From Methylobacillus rhizosphaerae (GTDB lineage Bacteria; Pseudomonadota; Gammaproteobacteria; Burkholderiales; Methylophilaceae): 64,000 nt of DNA. This document shows positions 25,823 to 35,862 of the stretch, in pieces. Each line of letters opens with the position of its first letter. Position 1 is the stretch's first letter. The notes beneath the pieces were generated by a model that made no database searches, had not been told where the DNA came from, and saw only the letters and a program-made list of their open reading frames with translations. Location: the NCBI RefSeq assembly GCF_900187985.1, contig NZ_FZOA01000006.1:1-64000 (forward strand). Reading direction: 5' to 3'. Both the position numbers and the translations under genes were made by a program.

Positions 25823-27652
25823 ATGAACCGCTACCCTTTATGGAAATACCTGATGGTGCTGGTTGTCGTCCTTGTGGGACTGCTTTACGCAGCTCCCAAC
25901 CTGTTTGGCGAATCCCCAGCTGTTCAGATCACGGCCACCAAAGCCAACATCAAGATAGATTCCGCCCTGCTGGAGAATACGGAAAACATCCTCAACCAGG
26001 AGAAGGTTCCATTTGAAGCACTGTTCCTGGATGCCACCGGCGTCAAGGTGCGCTTTCCCAATACGGACGTGCAGTTACATGCACGAGACGTGTTACAGAC
26101 ACATCTGGGCAAGGATTACGTTATTGCCTTAAACCTGCTGTCCCGTTCGCCAGAATGGCTGCGCAGCATAGGCGCCCGCCCGATGTACCTGGGCCTGGAC
26201 CTGCGTGGTGGCGTGCACTTCCTGTTGCAGGTCGATATGAAAGCGGCACTGGACCAAGCAGCTGAACGTTATGTCGGCGATTTCCGCAGCGCATTGCGCA
26301 ATGCCCGCCTCAATTACCTTGGTGTTTCACGTGATGGTCAATCTGTCAGTATCCGCTTCAAGGACCAGGCAGAGCTGGGCAAGGCGCAACGCGCGCTGGA
26401 AAAGGAATATCCTGACCTTACCTTCCGCAGTAGCGATCGCGGGACGGATAAGCTCCTGACCGCAGTTCTGAGCGAACCAGCAAAAAAACGCATTCAGGAA
26501 TTCGCCCTCAAGCAGAATATCCAGACCCTGCATAACCGTATCAATGAACTGGGTGTTGCCGAGCCCGTCATCCAGCAACAAGGCCTGGATCGCGTAGTGG
26601 TTCAGCTGCCAGGGGTTCAGGATACCGCCAAGGCCAAGGAGATCCTCGGGCGCACTGCCACCCTGGAAATCCGCATGGTGGATGAAGACAAGAGCAATGC
26701 CGTCAGCCTGGAAAATGCATCCAAAGGCCAGGTACCCTTCGGCACTGAATTCTTCACCGACCGTAACGGCATCCCGATGCTGGTCAAGAAGAATGTGGTA
26801 CTGACTGGCGACTATATTACCGATGCAGGTCCTGGCATGGATCAGCAAGGTGGCGGTGCTGTCGTGCATGTCACCCTGGATGGACGCGGTGCCCGGATTT
26901 TCAAACAGGCAACCCGTGAGAACGTAGGCAAACGCATGGCTATCCTGCTGATTGAAAAAGGCCAGGCAGAAGTCATTACTGCTCCTGTTATCCGCGAGGA
27001 AATTGGTGGTGGTCGCGTGCAGATCTCCGGCATGGCCAATACCCAGGAAGCCACTGATGTTGCCTTGCTGCTGCGTGCAGGTGCATTGGCTGCGCCAATG
27101 GAAATCATTGAAGAACGCACTGTAGGCCCAAGCATGGGTGAAGCCAATATCGAACGTGGTATGCATTCCACGCTATGGGGCTTCGTTGCCATATCTCTGT
27201 TCATGATCGTCTACTACATGCTGTTTGGCAGCGTGTCCGTGCTGGCCTTGAGTATCAACCTGCTGCTGCTGGTTGCGCTGCTCTCCATGTTGCAGGCCAC
27301 GCTGACCCTGCCTGGTATTGCCGCCGTCGCGCTGACACTAGGTATGGCGATTGATGCCAACGTGCTGATCAACGAACGTATCCGTGAGGAACTGCGCAAC
27401 GGCAATACGCCGCAAGCAAGCATCCATGCTGGCTATGATCGCGCATTTGGCACTATTCTTGATGCAAACGTGACTACCATGATTGCAGGCCTGGCCCTAT
27501 TCATGTTTGGTACAGGGCCGGTCAAGGGCTTTGCCGTCGTGCACGTGCTGGGCATCCTTACCTCGATGTTCTCAGCGGTTCTGGTGTCTCGTGCAGTGAT
27601 CAACCTGATCTATGGCTATCGCCGCAAGATCAGCAAACTGTCCATCGGTTAA
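25823..27652 (+). CDS. secD: Protein translocase subunit SecD
   Basis: 609-aa RND-type membrane protein that, with SecF, uses proton motive force to pull secreted proteins across the inner membrane. N-terminal TM (WKYLMVLVVVLVGLLYAAPN), signature YLGLDLRGGVHFLLQVD, large periplasmic P1 region, then TM helices 2-6 from about residue 445, including the conserved MAIDANVLINERIREEL motif (catalytic-type Asp). Length as in proteobacterial SecD. Cotranscribed with yajC and secF. Confidence 0.97.
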   Translation: MNRYPLWKYLMVLVVVLVGLLYAAPNLFGESPAVQITATKANIKIDSALLENTENILNQEKVPFEALFLDATGVKVRFPNTDVQLHARDVLQTHLGKDYVIALNLLSRSPEWLRSIGARPMYLGLDLRGGVHFLLQVDMKAALDQAAERYVGDFRSALRNARLNYLGVSRDGQSVSIRFKDQAELGKAQRALEKEYPDLTFRSSDRGTDKLLTAVLSEPAKKRIQEFALKQNIQTLHNRINELGVAEPVIQQQGLDRVVVQLPGVQDTAKAKEILGRTATLEIRMVDEDKSNAVSLENASKGQVPFGTEFFTDRNGIPMLVKKNVVLTGDYITDAGPGMDQQGGGAVVHVTLDGRGARIFKQATRENVGKRMAILLIEKGQAEVITAPVIREEIGGGRVQISGMANTQEATDVALLLRAGALAAPMEIIEERTVGPSMGEANIERGMHSTLWGFVAISLFMIVYYMLFGSVSVLALSINLLLLVALLSMLQATLTLPGIAAVALTLGMAIDANVLINERIREELRNGNTPQASIHAGYDRAFGTILDANVTTMIAGLALFMFGTGPVKGFAVVHVLGILTSMFSAVLVSRAVINLIYGYRRKISKLSIG

Positions 27653-27688
27653 CTATCGATCAACTGGTAAATCACTAGAGTAAATATC

Positions 27689-28627
27689 ATGGAATTTTTC
27701 AGAATCAAAAAAGATATACCGTTTATGAGCTATGGTCGTCTCACGACCACCATCTCGCTCGTGACTTTCCTGTTATCGGTATTCTTCCTGTTCCACAAAG
27801 GCCTGCATCTGGGTGTCGACTTCACTGGCGGCACCATGATGGAGGTCAACTATCCACAGGCAGCCAATCTTGACAACATTCGCAAGGCAGTGGATAGCAT
27901 CGGGCTCAAGGATGCTACGGTACAGAATTTTGGTACCAGTCAGGACGTCCTGATCCGCCTGCCGATCAAGCCTGGCCTATCCACAGCACAGCTTTCTGAG
28001 AATGTGCTCAGCGCATTATCAACTGTGGACCCTGCAGTCAAATTGCAGCGTGTCGAGTTCGTCGGCCCACAGGTTGGCCAGGAACTATATGACAAAGGGG
28101 CCTTAGCCATGCTGTTTGTCTGCGTCGGCATCATGGCTTATCTTGCCATACGCTTTGAATGGCGCTTTGCTGTCGCTGCCGTTATCGCCAACATGCACGA
28201 TGTTGTCATCATTCTTGGCTTCTTTGCATTCTTCCAGTGGGAGTTCAACCTGACCGTACTAGCCGCCATTCTGGCTGTACTGGGTTACTCCGTGAACGAA
28301 TCCGTCGTCGTCTTTGACCGGGTACGTGAAAACTTCCGCAAAATGCGTAAAGCCAGCGTTCCTGACGTCATTAACAACGCCATTACACGCACTATGTCAC
28401 GTACCATCATCACTCACTTCTCCACAGAACTGATGGTGTTGTCCATGTTGTTCTTTGGCGGCGAGGTATTACATAACTTCGCCCTGGCGCTGACCATCGG
28501 CATCCTGTTCGGCATTTACTCCTCCGTGCTGGTCGCCAGCCCGATTGCCCTCTATCTGGGCGTTTCACGCGAGAACCTGATCGGTGGTGGTCCGGAGAAA
28601 AAAACCGAGGCTGAAGCCCTACCTTGA
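27689..28627 (+). CDS. secF: Protein translocase subunit SecF
   Basis: 312-aa partner of SecD. N-terminal TM segment, conserved GVDFTGGTMMEV, then five C-terminal membrane helices (about residues 135-290) with the signature LGYSVNESVVVFDRVREN. Starts 36 bp after secD. End of the tgt-yajC-secDF run; the next gene follows at 46 bp and may be cotranscribed. Confidence 0.97.
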   Translation: MEFFRIKKDIPFMSYGRLTTTISLVTFLLSVFFLFHKGLHLGVDFTGGTMMEVNYPQAANLDNIRKAVDSIGLKDATVQNFGTSQDVLIRLPIKPGLSTAQLSENVLSALSTVDPAVKLQRVEFVGPQVGQELYDKGALAMLFVCVGIMAYLAIRFEWRFAVAAVIANMHDVVIILGFFAFFQWEFNLTVLAAILAVLGYSVNESVVVFDRVRENFRKMRKASVPDVINNAITRTMSRTIITHFSTELMVLSMLFFGGEVLHNFALALTIGILFGIYSSVLVASPIALYLGVSRENLIGGGPEKKTEAEALP

Positions 28628-28673
28628 CAAAGATGGCGTTTCACGCCGACACTAACGGTATCTAGTTTACTGA

Positions 28674-29939
28674 TTGATACCGTTGGACAGTTCCTTACCA
28701 TGGCAGCTGGGCAGTCTTGCCCTGCTGCTGTTTGCTTCTGCATTTTTCTCCATGGCCGAAACCAGCCTGCTCATGCTGAACAGGCACCGGCTCAAAATTC
28801 TCGCCCAAAAAGGCATCCGTAGTGCAGAATTCGCCACTCGGCTGCTCAATGAACGCGAACAATTCCTTGGCGCCATCCTGCTGGGTAACACACTGGCCAA
28901 TGCTGCAGCTGCCACATTGGCAGCTTTCATCAGCATTCGCCTGTTCTCGCTTGGTGAACTACTGATGCCGGTATCGACATTAATCATCACCTTTGCAATC
29001 CTGGTCTTCAGTGAAATCACTCCCAAGGTGATTGCAGCGCGCCATGCAGAACCCCTGGCATTGGCATTCAGCTACATACTCCTGCCACTGGTCAAAGCGG
29101 GCTATCCCCTGATCTGGCTTGCCAATCTATGTGCCAACATTTTGTTGCGCCTGCTGGGGATGAAAGTCAGCTTCACGGAAAGCAACCACACCACCAGCAT
29201 TGAAGAGTTACGCAGCATTTTCAGCGAAACCACCAGCCCCATTCCACAAAAACATCGTGAAGTCTTGCTCAATCTACTGGATCTTGAACAGACAACTGTA
29301 GATGACATCATGACGGTACACACCCAGCTTGAAATTGTAGATGTTGATGCCGCGCTGGAGGATATCCAGCAGCTCATCATTCAAAGTGAACATACCAGGC
29401 TACCGGTGCGCAAAGGTCCGAAAGAAGAAATCATCGGCATGTTGCACATCCGCAAGATCATCACAGCGATGCGCGATCAACCATTGAGCCTGCAATTGCT
29501 GACCCAATATATCGAGCTGCCTTATTTCATTCCCTCCGGCACACCGTTATATACCCAGATGCAGGAGTTCCAACAGTGCCATCAACGTATCGCGCTGGTT
29601 GTGGATGAATATGGCGAACTCAAGGGCCTGGTTACCCTGGAAGATATCGTCAAGGCCATTATCGGCGATTTTGCCAGTGATACGATTGAGCAACAGCAAG
29701 CCTATCGCCAGGAAACACAAGGCAGCTGGCTGGTTGACGCCAGCCTGAGTCTGCGTGATATTAACAAGCGGCTTGGTATCAACTTACCGGTCGATGGGCC
29801 ACGGACGCTGAATGGTCTTGTCATTGAACATTTCGAAGATATTCCGGAATCTGGGATCGGCCTGAAAATCGGCGATTTCAAGCTGGAAATCGTTAAAACC
29901 CGGGATAGAACCGTGAAAACAGTACGAATCTACCCATAA
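28674..29939 (+). CDS. CNNM/CorC-type protein (DUF21-CBS-CorC_HlyC)
   Basis: 421-aa protein with DUF21 membrane domain (about 1-190, SAFFSMAETSLLMLNRHRLK), a CBS pair (about 205-325, DIMTVHTQLEIVDVD and LVVDEYGELKGLVTLEDIVKAI) and a C-terminal CorC_HlyC domain (ending KTVRIYP). Relatives are implicated in Mg or Co transport and resistance; the 'hemolysin' label in databases is historical. The start is a TTG at 28674 giving the normal N-terminal helix; no strong ribosome binding site is seen, so it is uncertain by a few codons. Confidence 0.88.
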   Translation: MIPLDSSLPWQLGSLALLLFASAFFSMAETSLLMLNRHRLKILAQKGIRSAEFATRLLNEREQFLGAILLGNTLANAAAATLAAFISIRLFSLGELLMPVSTLIITFAILVFSEITPKVIAARHAEPLALAFSYILLPLVKAGYPLIWLANLCANILLRLLGMKVSFTESNHTTSIEELRSIFSETTSPIPQKHREVLLNLLDLEQTTVDDIMTVHTQLEIVDVDAALEDIQQLIIQSEHTRLPVRKGPKEEIIGMLHIRKIITAMRDQPLSLQLLTQYIELPYFIPSGTPLYTQMQEFQQCHQRIALVVDEYGELKGLVTLEDIVKAIIGDFASDTIEQQQAYRQETQGSWLVDASLSLRDINKRLGINLPVDGPRTLNGLVIEHFEDIPESGIGLKIGDFKLEIVKTRDRTVKTVRIYP

Positions 29940-29975
29940 TCTCATCCAGATATTGACACAAACCCTGCTTCACAC

Positions 29976-30005
29976 CCAGAGAAAGGGAATAACCCTACTC
30001 TCTGG
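29976..30005. repeat. Nested hairpin before clpS
   Basis: Outer arms CCAGAGA and TCTCTGG enclose inner AGGG/CCCT. No U-tract follows rightward, so it is not a clear intrinsic terminator; it may structure the clpS 5' leader or be the end of the CNNM-gene transcript. Confidence 0.35.
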
Positions 30006-30048
30006 AGACTTGAAAATTTCTGCATTCGGCTCAAAATAGACTATAACC

Positions 30049-30360
30049 ATGGCTAGTATCAAACATCAGGACAATATCGTCGAGAAGACGGGCAAAGCCA
30101 GTATCAAGCCACCATCGATGTATAAGGTCATTCTGTTGAATGACGATTACACTCCTATGGAGTTTGTGGTTGATGTCATGCAACGTTTTTTTCATAAAAA
30201 CCGTGAACAAGCAACACAAATCATGCTCCAAGTACATACCAAGGGCGCAGGCGTATGTGGTGTCTACCCACATGGCATCGCTGAAACCAAGGTAAATCAA
30301 GTTGTTGAATATGCCCGTGAGCACCAGCACCCGCTGCAATGCATCATGGAAGAAGCCTGA
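30049..30360 (+). CDS. clpS: ClpA adaptor ClpS
   Basis: 103-aa adaptor that binds N-end-rule substrates and delivers them to ClpAP. Conserved core: [20 protein letters not shown] (the NDDYTxMEFV loop) and [20 protein letters not shown]-like HVHTKG region ([19 protein letters not shown]). The flexible N-terminal tail is about 25 residues. Next gene clpA starts 20 bp after the stop; standard clpS-clpA operon. Confidence 0.96.
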   Translation: MASIKHQDNIVEKTGKASIKPPSMYKVILLNDDYTPMEFVVDVMQRFFHKNREQATQIMLQVHTKGAGVCGVYPHGIAETKVNQVVEYAREHQHPLQCIMEEA

Positions 30361-30380
30361 AGAAAGCTGAGGAAGCTTAA

Positions 30381-32672
30381 ATGATCGCGCAAGAACTGGA
30401 AGTATCCCTACATATGGCATTCATGGATGCCCGGCAGAAACGCCATGAGCTCATCACGGTGGAGCACCTGCTGCTGGCGATGATAGACAATCCGACTGCA
30501 GCGGATGTATTACGCTCTTGCGGTGCCAACCTTGAGAATTTGCGCAACGAACTCAATCACTATATTGAAGAGCATACGCCTACAGTGGAAGGTAATGAGG
30601 AAGTAGATACCCAACCAACACTGGGATTCCAGCGCGTGATCCAGCGTGCCATTCTTCATGTGCAATCCTCCGGCAAGAAGGAAGTGACTGGCGCCAACGT
30701 ACTGGTTGCCATTTATGGGGAAAAAGACTCGCATGCCGTATTCTTCCTGCACCAGCAAGGCATTACACGCCTGGATGTAGTGAACTATATTTCCCATGGA
30801 GTTGCTCGGGTAGCCGACGACAATACTTCCAAACGGCCAGAAACCGAGCAGGAAGCAGAAACCGAGGCATCTCCTGCCAGCGCCCTGGAAAACTATACGC
30901 TGAACCTCAACCAGCAAGTCCTGGCAGGCAAGATTGATCCGCTAATCGGGCGTGCGCAGGAACTGGAGCGCGTCATCCAGACATTGTGCCGCCGCCGCAA
31001 GAACAATCCTTTGCTGGTCGGAGAGGCCGGTGTCGGGAAAACAGCCATTGCCGAAGGCTTGGCGCGCCGTATTGTGGAAAACAATGTCCCCGAAGTGCTG
31101 GCAAATGCCGTCATCTATTCACTGGATATGGGTGCCTTGCTGGCAGGGACCAAATACCGTGGTGATTTCGAGCAACGTCTCAAGGCTGTCATGAAGAAAC
31201 TGGCAGAACAGCCTGATGCTATCCTGTTCATCGACGAGATTCATACCCTGATTGGCGCCGGCGCCGCAAGTGGGGGCACATTGGATGCCTCTAACCTGTT
31301 GAAACCAGCACTTTCCAATGGCTCCCTGAAATGCATTGGTGCAACCACCTATCAGGAATTCCGCAGTATTTTCGAGAAAGATCATGCGCTTTCCCGCAGA
31401 TTCCAAAAAGTGGATGTCATTGAGCCCAGCGTTGCCGAAACCGTTGAAATCCTCAAGGGCCTCAAATCGCGTTTTGAACAGCACCACAGCGTGAAATACA
31501 CAAACTCCGCCCTGAATACTGCAGCTGAACTGTCAGCACGGTATATCAACGACCGCCATCTGCCAGACAAGGCCATTGACGTGATTGATGAAGCAGGTGC
31601 TGCACAGCGTATCCTGCCGAAATCCCGGCAGAAGAAAGTAATTGGCAACAAAGAGATCGAAGACATTATTGCCAAGGTGGCGCGTATTCCACCCAAGAAC
31701 ATATCCAGCGATGACCGCAACGCGCTGAAAACGCTGGAACGCGATCTCAAGGCCACAGTCTTTGGGCAGGACAAAGCCATTGAGGCATTGTCTGCGGCCA
31801 TCAAGATGGCGCGTAGCGGCCTGGGCAGTCTCAGTAAACCCATAGGCTCCTTCCTGTTTTCCGGCCCGACCGGGGTCGGCAAGACAGAAGTGGCCAAGCA
31901 ACTCGCCTATACCCTGGGAGTGGAGCTGATCCGCTTCGATATGTCGGAATACATGGAACGTCACGCCGTATCGCGCCTGATCGGAGCGCCTCCGGGCTAT
32001 GTCGGGTTCGAGCAGGGAGGCTTGTTGACGGAAGCCATCAACAAGACACCCTACTGCGTACTGCTGCTTGATGAAATCGAGAAAGCACATCCGGATATCT
32101 TCAATATCCTGCTTCAGGTCATGGATCATGGCACGTTAACTGACAACAATGGCCGCAAGGCGGATTTCCGCAATGTCACCATCATCATGACCACGAATGC
32201 TGGAGCAGAAGCGATCAACAAGACCAGTATCGGCTTCACCCTGGGCAGCAACTCCGGTGACGAGATGGGCGATATCAAGCGCCTGTTCAGCCCTGAGTTC
32301 CGCAACCGGCTGGATGCGACCGTCTCGTTTGCATCGCTGTCACAGGACATTATCATCCGTGTGGTCGATAAATTCCTCATGCAGCTCGAAGACCAACTGC
32401 ACGAGAAGAAGGTGGAAGCGACCTTCAGCGATGCACTCAAGGCCTATCTGGGCAAAAAGGGCTTTGATCCGCTCATGGGTGCCCGTCCGATGTCACGCTT
32501 GATCCAGGACACCATTCGTCGCGCATTGGCAGATGAGCTGCTGTTTGGCAAACTGGCAAACGGTGGCTACGTGCATGTGGATATTGATGAAAATGACAAT
32601 ATCAAGCTCAGTTTTGACGAGCCGGGCAAGCCTGAAGACAAATCGGCCCTGGAGGCTGATATGGCGGGTTAA
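30381..32672 (+). CDS. clpA: ATP-dependent Clp protease ATP-binding subunit ClpA
   Basis: 763-aa AAA+ unfoldase that feeds substrates to ClpP. N domain (1-140), AAA1 with Walker A GEAGVGKTA and Walker B ILFIDEIHTL, AAA2 with GPTGVGKTE and VLLLDEIEKAH. No long M domain of ClpB type. The ClpP-binding loop reads Ile-Gly-Phe in NKTSIGFTLG. clpP itself is not in the window. A terminator follows. Confidence 0.97.
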   Translation: MIAQELEVSLHMAFMDARQKRHELITVEHLLLAMIDNPTAADVLRSCGANLENLRNELNHYIEEHTPTVEGNEEVDTQPTLGFQRVIQRAILHVQSSGKKEVTGANVLVAIYGEKDSHAVFFLHQQGITRLDVVNYISHGVARVADDNTSKRPETEQEAETEASPASALENYTLNLNQQVLAGKIDPLIGRAQELERVIQTLCRRRKNNPLLVGEAGVGKTAIAEGLARRIVENNVPEVLANAVIYSLDMGALLAGTKYRGDFEQRLKAVMKKLAEQPDAILFIDEIHTLIGAGAASGGTLDASNLLKPALSNGSLKCIGATTYQEFRSIFEKDHALSRRFQKVDVIEPSVAETVEILKGLKSRFEQHHSVKYTNSALNTAAELSARYINDRHLPDKAIDVIDEAGAAQRILPKSRQKKVIGNKEIEDIIAKVARIPPKNISSDDRNALKTLERDLKATVFGQDKAIEALSAAIKMARSGLGSLSKPIGSFLFSGPTGVGKTEVAKQLAYTLGVELIRFDMSEYMERHAVSRLIGAPPGYVGFEQGGLLTEAINKTPYCVLLLDEIEKAHPDIFNILLQVMDHGTLTDNNGRKADFRNVTIIMTTNAGAEAINKTSIGFTLGSNSGDEMGDIKRLFSPEFRNRLDATVSFASLSQDIIIRVVDKFLMQLEDQLHEKKVEATFSDALKAYLGKKGFDPLMGARPMSRLIQDTIRRALADELLFGKLANGGYVHVDIDENDNIKLSFDEPGKPEDKSALEADMAG

Positions 32673-32706
32673 TGCCTGACCTTAACAAGGTGATGCCATT
32701 CAGAAG

Positions 32707-32732
32707 AAACGCCGCAGGAATGCGGCGTTTTT
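32707..32732 (+). terminator. Rho-independent terminator of clpS-clpA
   Basis: Ten-base arms AAACGCCGCA and TGCGGCGTTT with loop GGAA run into a T-tract, 35 bp after clpA. Confidence 0.88.
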
Positions 32733-32762
32733 GTTCGTTCAGCCCACCTGGATGTAATCAGC

Positions 32763-33380
32763 CTAACTTACATAAGCCGGATACTTCTGCATGACGGCGG
32801 CAAAACGTTCGCTTTCCAACCATGCCTGCAACCAGGCTTGCAACCGTGGATAAGGTGCCTGATCAAACCAGGCCTGGTCTACCATGGAGAACTGGCGCAC
32901 GAACGGAAATATCGCTACATCTGCCATTGTGGTACGCTCTCCTAGCAGGCAAGACTGCTGCTGCAAACATAACTCCAATTGCTGCAGGAATATCTCACCC
33001 TGCGCACGATATGCCTCAGGTGGCTGCTCTGGAAAACGAATTGCGTATTTATACCGGTCCAGTGCGCGCTTGAACGGTCCGTCATTCTCGGCAATCAATC
33101 TTTCCGCCTGCGCCAGCTGGCTCGGACTACCAAGCCAGTCCTCAGGATCATGCTGTTGTAACGCCCAGCGTATGATATCCAGGCTCTCATCGATCACCAC
33201 ACCATCAGGCAATACCAGCACCGGCACGGTGCCCTTCGGTGATATCTGCAGCATATGCGCAGGTTTGGCCGTAAACACTATCTCGCGTATATCCACTGCG
33301 ATGCCTGCATAATGCAATGCCATGCGGGCACGCATGGCATAAGGACAACGCCGGTAGGAATACAGGATAATTTGTGCCAC
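32763..33380 (-). CDS. Glutathione S-transferase family protein
   Basis: 205-aa GST-fold protein. Thioredoxin-like N-terminal domain with YSYRRCPYAMRARMAL (a glutaredoxin-like CPxxMR start), the cis-Pro GTVPVLVL and ESLDIIRW glutathione-binding segments; all-helical C-terminal domain from about residue 85 with the TMADVAIFPFVRQF stretch (N-capping box). GTG start, 1 bp after the pyrD stop, so the two are cotranscribed. Substrate unknown. Confidence 0.88.
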   Translation of the reverse strand: MAQIILYSYRRCPYAMRARMALHYAGIAVDIREIVFTAKPAHMLQISPKGTVPVLVLPDGVVIDESLDIIRWALQQHDPEDWLGSPSQLAQAERLIAENDGPFKRALDRYKYAIRFPEQPPEAYRAQGEIFLQQLELCLQQQSCLLGERTTMADVAIFPFVRQFSMVDQAWFDQAPYPRLQAWLQAWLESERFAAVMQKYPAYVS

Positions 33381-33381
33381 C

Positions 33382-34395
33382 TTAGCCCAGCTTGCGACAG
33401 ATTTCGTCGATCAGTACCGGGCCACGATACACCAAGCCACTGTAAACCTGAACCAAACTGGCACCTGCTGCGATTTTCTGCTCAGCATCTTCGCCACTGA
33501 GAATCCCGCCCACGCCAATGACAGGCAGTGCACCGGCAAGATGTCCAACCAGTGACCGGATCACGGCAGTGGAGCGATCACGCACTGGAGCACCGGACAA
33601 TCCTCCGGCTTCTTCCGCATGCGGTAGCCCCTGCACGGCATCACGGGCCAGCGTGGTATTGGTTGCGATAACCCCATCAAACTGGTACTGCATCAACAGG
33701 CCGGCAATATCCGCAATCTGCGCCTCATCAAGGTCAGGGGCAATTTTCAGGGCGATAGGCACATATTTCCCATGCTGATCAGCCAATTGCTGTTGCTCGG
33801 CTTTCAAGGCCTGCAATAACGATGCCAGTGCCTCTTTTTCCTGTAATGCCCGCAAGTTCTTGGTATTGGGAGATGAAATGTTCACTGTCACGTAATGTGC
33901 ATGGGCATAAACTTTACGCAGGCAATACAGGTAATCATCCACAGCTTTTTCATTGGGTGTATCAAAATTCTTGCCAATGTTGATGCCAAGGATGCCCTGG
34001 TATCGTGCGGCTGCCACATTACGCAACAACACATCTACGCCAAGATTATTGAACCCGAAACGATTGATGATGCCCTGGGCATCAGGCAGACGGAACATGC
34101 GCGGCTTAGGATTGCCGGGCTGAGGCCGTGGGGTAATCGTCCCGATTTCAATAAACCCAAAGCCCAACCCTGCCAGCGCATCGATATAGGCACCATTCTT
34201 GTCCAGTCCGGCCGCCAGGCCTACGGGGTTGGGGAACTGAATCCCCATTACCTCACGTGGTCGACATTTTGCAGGTTGCGGATAGAGGTTCAATATCCCC
34301 AGGCGCTCCAGGCGCTTCAGGTTCTTGAGAGTGAAATCATGAGCATGTTCGGCATTCAGGCGGAACAACCAAGGTTTGGCAATGGAATACATCAT
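33382..34395 (-). CDS. pyrD: Dihydroorotate dehydrogenase, class 2 (quinone-dependent)
   Basis: 337-aa membrane-associated flavoprotein oxidising dihydroorotate to orotate with quinone, fourth step of pyrimidine synthesis. Class 2 features: N-terminal hydrophobic amphipathic helix ([20 protein letters not shown]), [24 protein letters not shown], the catalytic-Ser segment [19 protein letters not shown] and FMN-binding IGVGGI. Cotranscribed with the following GST gene. Confidence 0.96.
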   Translation of the reverse strand: MMYSIAKPWLFRLNAEHAHDFTLKNLKRLERLGILNLYPQPAKCRPREVMGIQFPNPVGLAAGLDKNGAYIDALAGLGFGFIEIGTITPRPQPGNPKPRMFRLPDAQGIINRFGFNNLGVDVLLRNVAAARYQGILGINIGKNFDTPNEKAVDDYLYCLRKVYAHAHYVTVNISSPNTKNLRALQEKEALASLLQALKAEQQQLADQHGKYVPIALKIAPDLDEAQIADIAGLLMQYQFDGVIATNTTLARDAVQGLPHAEEAGGLSGAPVRDRSTAVIRSLVGHLAGALPVIGVGGILSGEDAEQKIAAGASLVQVYSGLVYRGPVLIDEICRKLG

Positions 34396-34878
34396 TCCCG
34401 GATTTTACCGGAAATTGATGAAATGCTCACCGCCATACGTTCGTCAGAGTATTACGCATATCACATCTATAAGGCTCACTCTCCAAGCCAGCAATGCTTA
34501 GAGAGCATACAGGGTACGTGTGTCAAATGACCTCTCAAGCAAAATAAATGTCGATCCTCTTACTTATTCTGGCCCATCGAGCTATTGTCTTATCACTCAA
34601 TTAATATTGCCATGTCCCGGGGGCAGGCACCATGATTCTCCCTCCTACCTATGCCGGAGAGCAGAAAGGCATTAAATGGAAAAGATTTTTGTATGGCGAA
34701 GAAACCATATTGCCTGAACTGAGTCATTATGGAAGTTAATGGCTCAATCCGGATTGTCCACCTAGGATGGAATCAGAGTGACTGTTTCCAAATTAAATAA
34801 TAGCCAAAGCACTGCATTCGCCAAAGCGCTCAAAGCCAGCATGGCTTAACTCCATCAAGAAGAAACCTGAACCATCAC
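34396..34878. other. Gene-poor stretch with possible gene remnants
   Basis: 483 bp between divergent genes. The only frames are short: one of 35 codons at 34632-34739 on the plus strand (MILPPTYAGEQKGIKW...) and shorter pieces before the DapA-like gene. None has a convincing ribosome binding site or a recognisable family. The stretch looks like degraded coding DNA or a long promoter region; no tRNA, repeat or terminator is seen. Confidence 0.4.
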
Positions 34879-35772
34879 ATGAGATTTTCCGGGCTAAGTG
34901 CATTTCCACTCACACCGATGAATGAATCTGGCATTCAAGAGCAGGTGTTTACTCAGTTAATTGACAGGCTGACCAAGGCAAGAGTGGACTCAATCGGTGT
35001 ATTGGGATCCACTGGCAGCTACCCTTATCTGACCCGGCATGAGCGAGCCCAGGTCACCCAGCTTGCCTTGAGGCATGCTTGCGGCATTCCTGTCATGGTA
35101 GGCATTGGCGCGTTGCGAACACGAGATGTCCTTGACCTGGCAGAAGACGCCCAGAAGGCCGGAGCAAATGCCGTCATGCTCGCACCGGTTTCATACCAGA
35201 CACTGACAGATCAGGAAGTCTACGGACTTTATGAGACTGTCAGCACGTCACTCTCCATCCCGTTATGTGTTTATGATAATCCTGCCACGACACATTTCAG
35301 CTTCAGTGATGAGCTGTTTTCCCAGATCGCACAATTGCCTCAGGTCAAATCCATCAAGATGTCTCCCTTGACAGGCGACCATACCAGCGCAAAAAACCGG
35401 GTCGATAACTTGAGGAAACTGCTTCCTGCTCATGTGTCCATCGGCGTGAGTGGGGACTGGGGCGGCCTGACCGGCCTCAAAGCAGGCTGTGACATCTGGT
35501 ATTCCGCGATTGGAGGGCTCTTCCCTGAAACCATTCTGGGCATAACCCGGGATGTCCAGATGGGAGAATACGACCTGGCTGAGCAGTTTGCCAATGACCT
35601 GATTCCTATCTGGGAACTATTCAGGCGCCATGGCAGTATCAGGGTAATTGCAACAGCTGCCGAGATATTGGGAGTCACCGACCATTTTCCATTACCCCAT
35701 CCTCTCAGGCCTCTTGGTGAGGAAGATCGGTTCCTGCTCAAGGCAATCCTGCAGGAATTAGAACTGAGCTGA
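34879..35772 (+). CDS. DapA-like aldolase (dihydrodipicolinate synthase family)
   Basis: 297-aa (beta/alpha)8 aldolase of the DHDPS/NAL family. The Schiff-base Lys is Lys160 (VKSIKMSPLTGD) and the catalytic Tyr is Tyr132 (LCVYDNPATT). The pyruvate carboxylate motif, normally GTTGE, reads GSTGSYPYL, and other DapA-specific residues differ, so it is probably not the lysine-pathway enzyme but one of the side branches acting on pyruvate- or keto-acid-derived compounds. It stands alone between a gene-poor gap and a terminator; possibly acquired. Confidence 0.8.
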   Translation: MRFSGLSAFPLTPMNESGIQEQVFTQLIDRLTKARVDSIGVLGSTGSYPYLTRHERAQVTQLALRHACGIPVMVGIGALRTRDVLDLAEDAQKAGANAVMLAPVSYQTLTDQEVYGLYETVSTSLSIPLCVYDNPATTHFSFSDELFSQIAQLPQVKSIKMSPLTGDHTSAKNRVDNLRKLLPAHVSIGVSGDWGGLTGLKAGCDIWYSAIGGLFPETILGITRDVQMGEYDLAEQFANDLIPIWELFRRHGSIRVIATAAEILGVTDHFPLPHPLRPLGEEDRFLLKAILQELELS

Positions 35773-35822
35773 GCTAGGCTCAACCCCTTTCACTTTTTAT
35801 CCATCCTGCACATCTCAATAAA

Positions 35823-35845
35823 AAAGGCCTCCAAAGGAGGCCTTT
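35823..35845. terminator. Bidirectional terminator
   Basis: Ten-base arms AAAGGCCTCC and GGAGGCCTTT with a 3-nt loop between the convergent DapA-like gene (+) and the PII-like gene (-); the A-run at 35820-35825 provides the U-tract for the leftward metal-efflux operon. Confidence 0.85.
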
Positions 35846-35862
35846 GCATATGCCGCAGCTGG

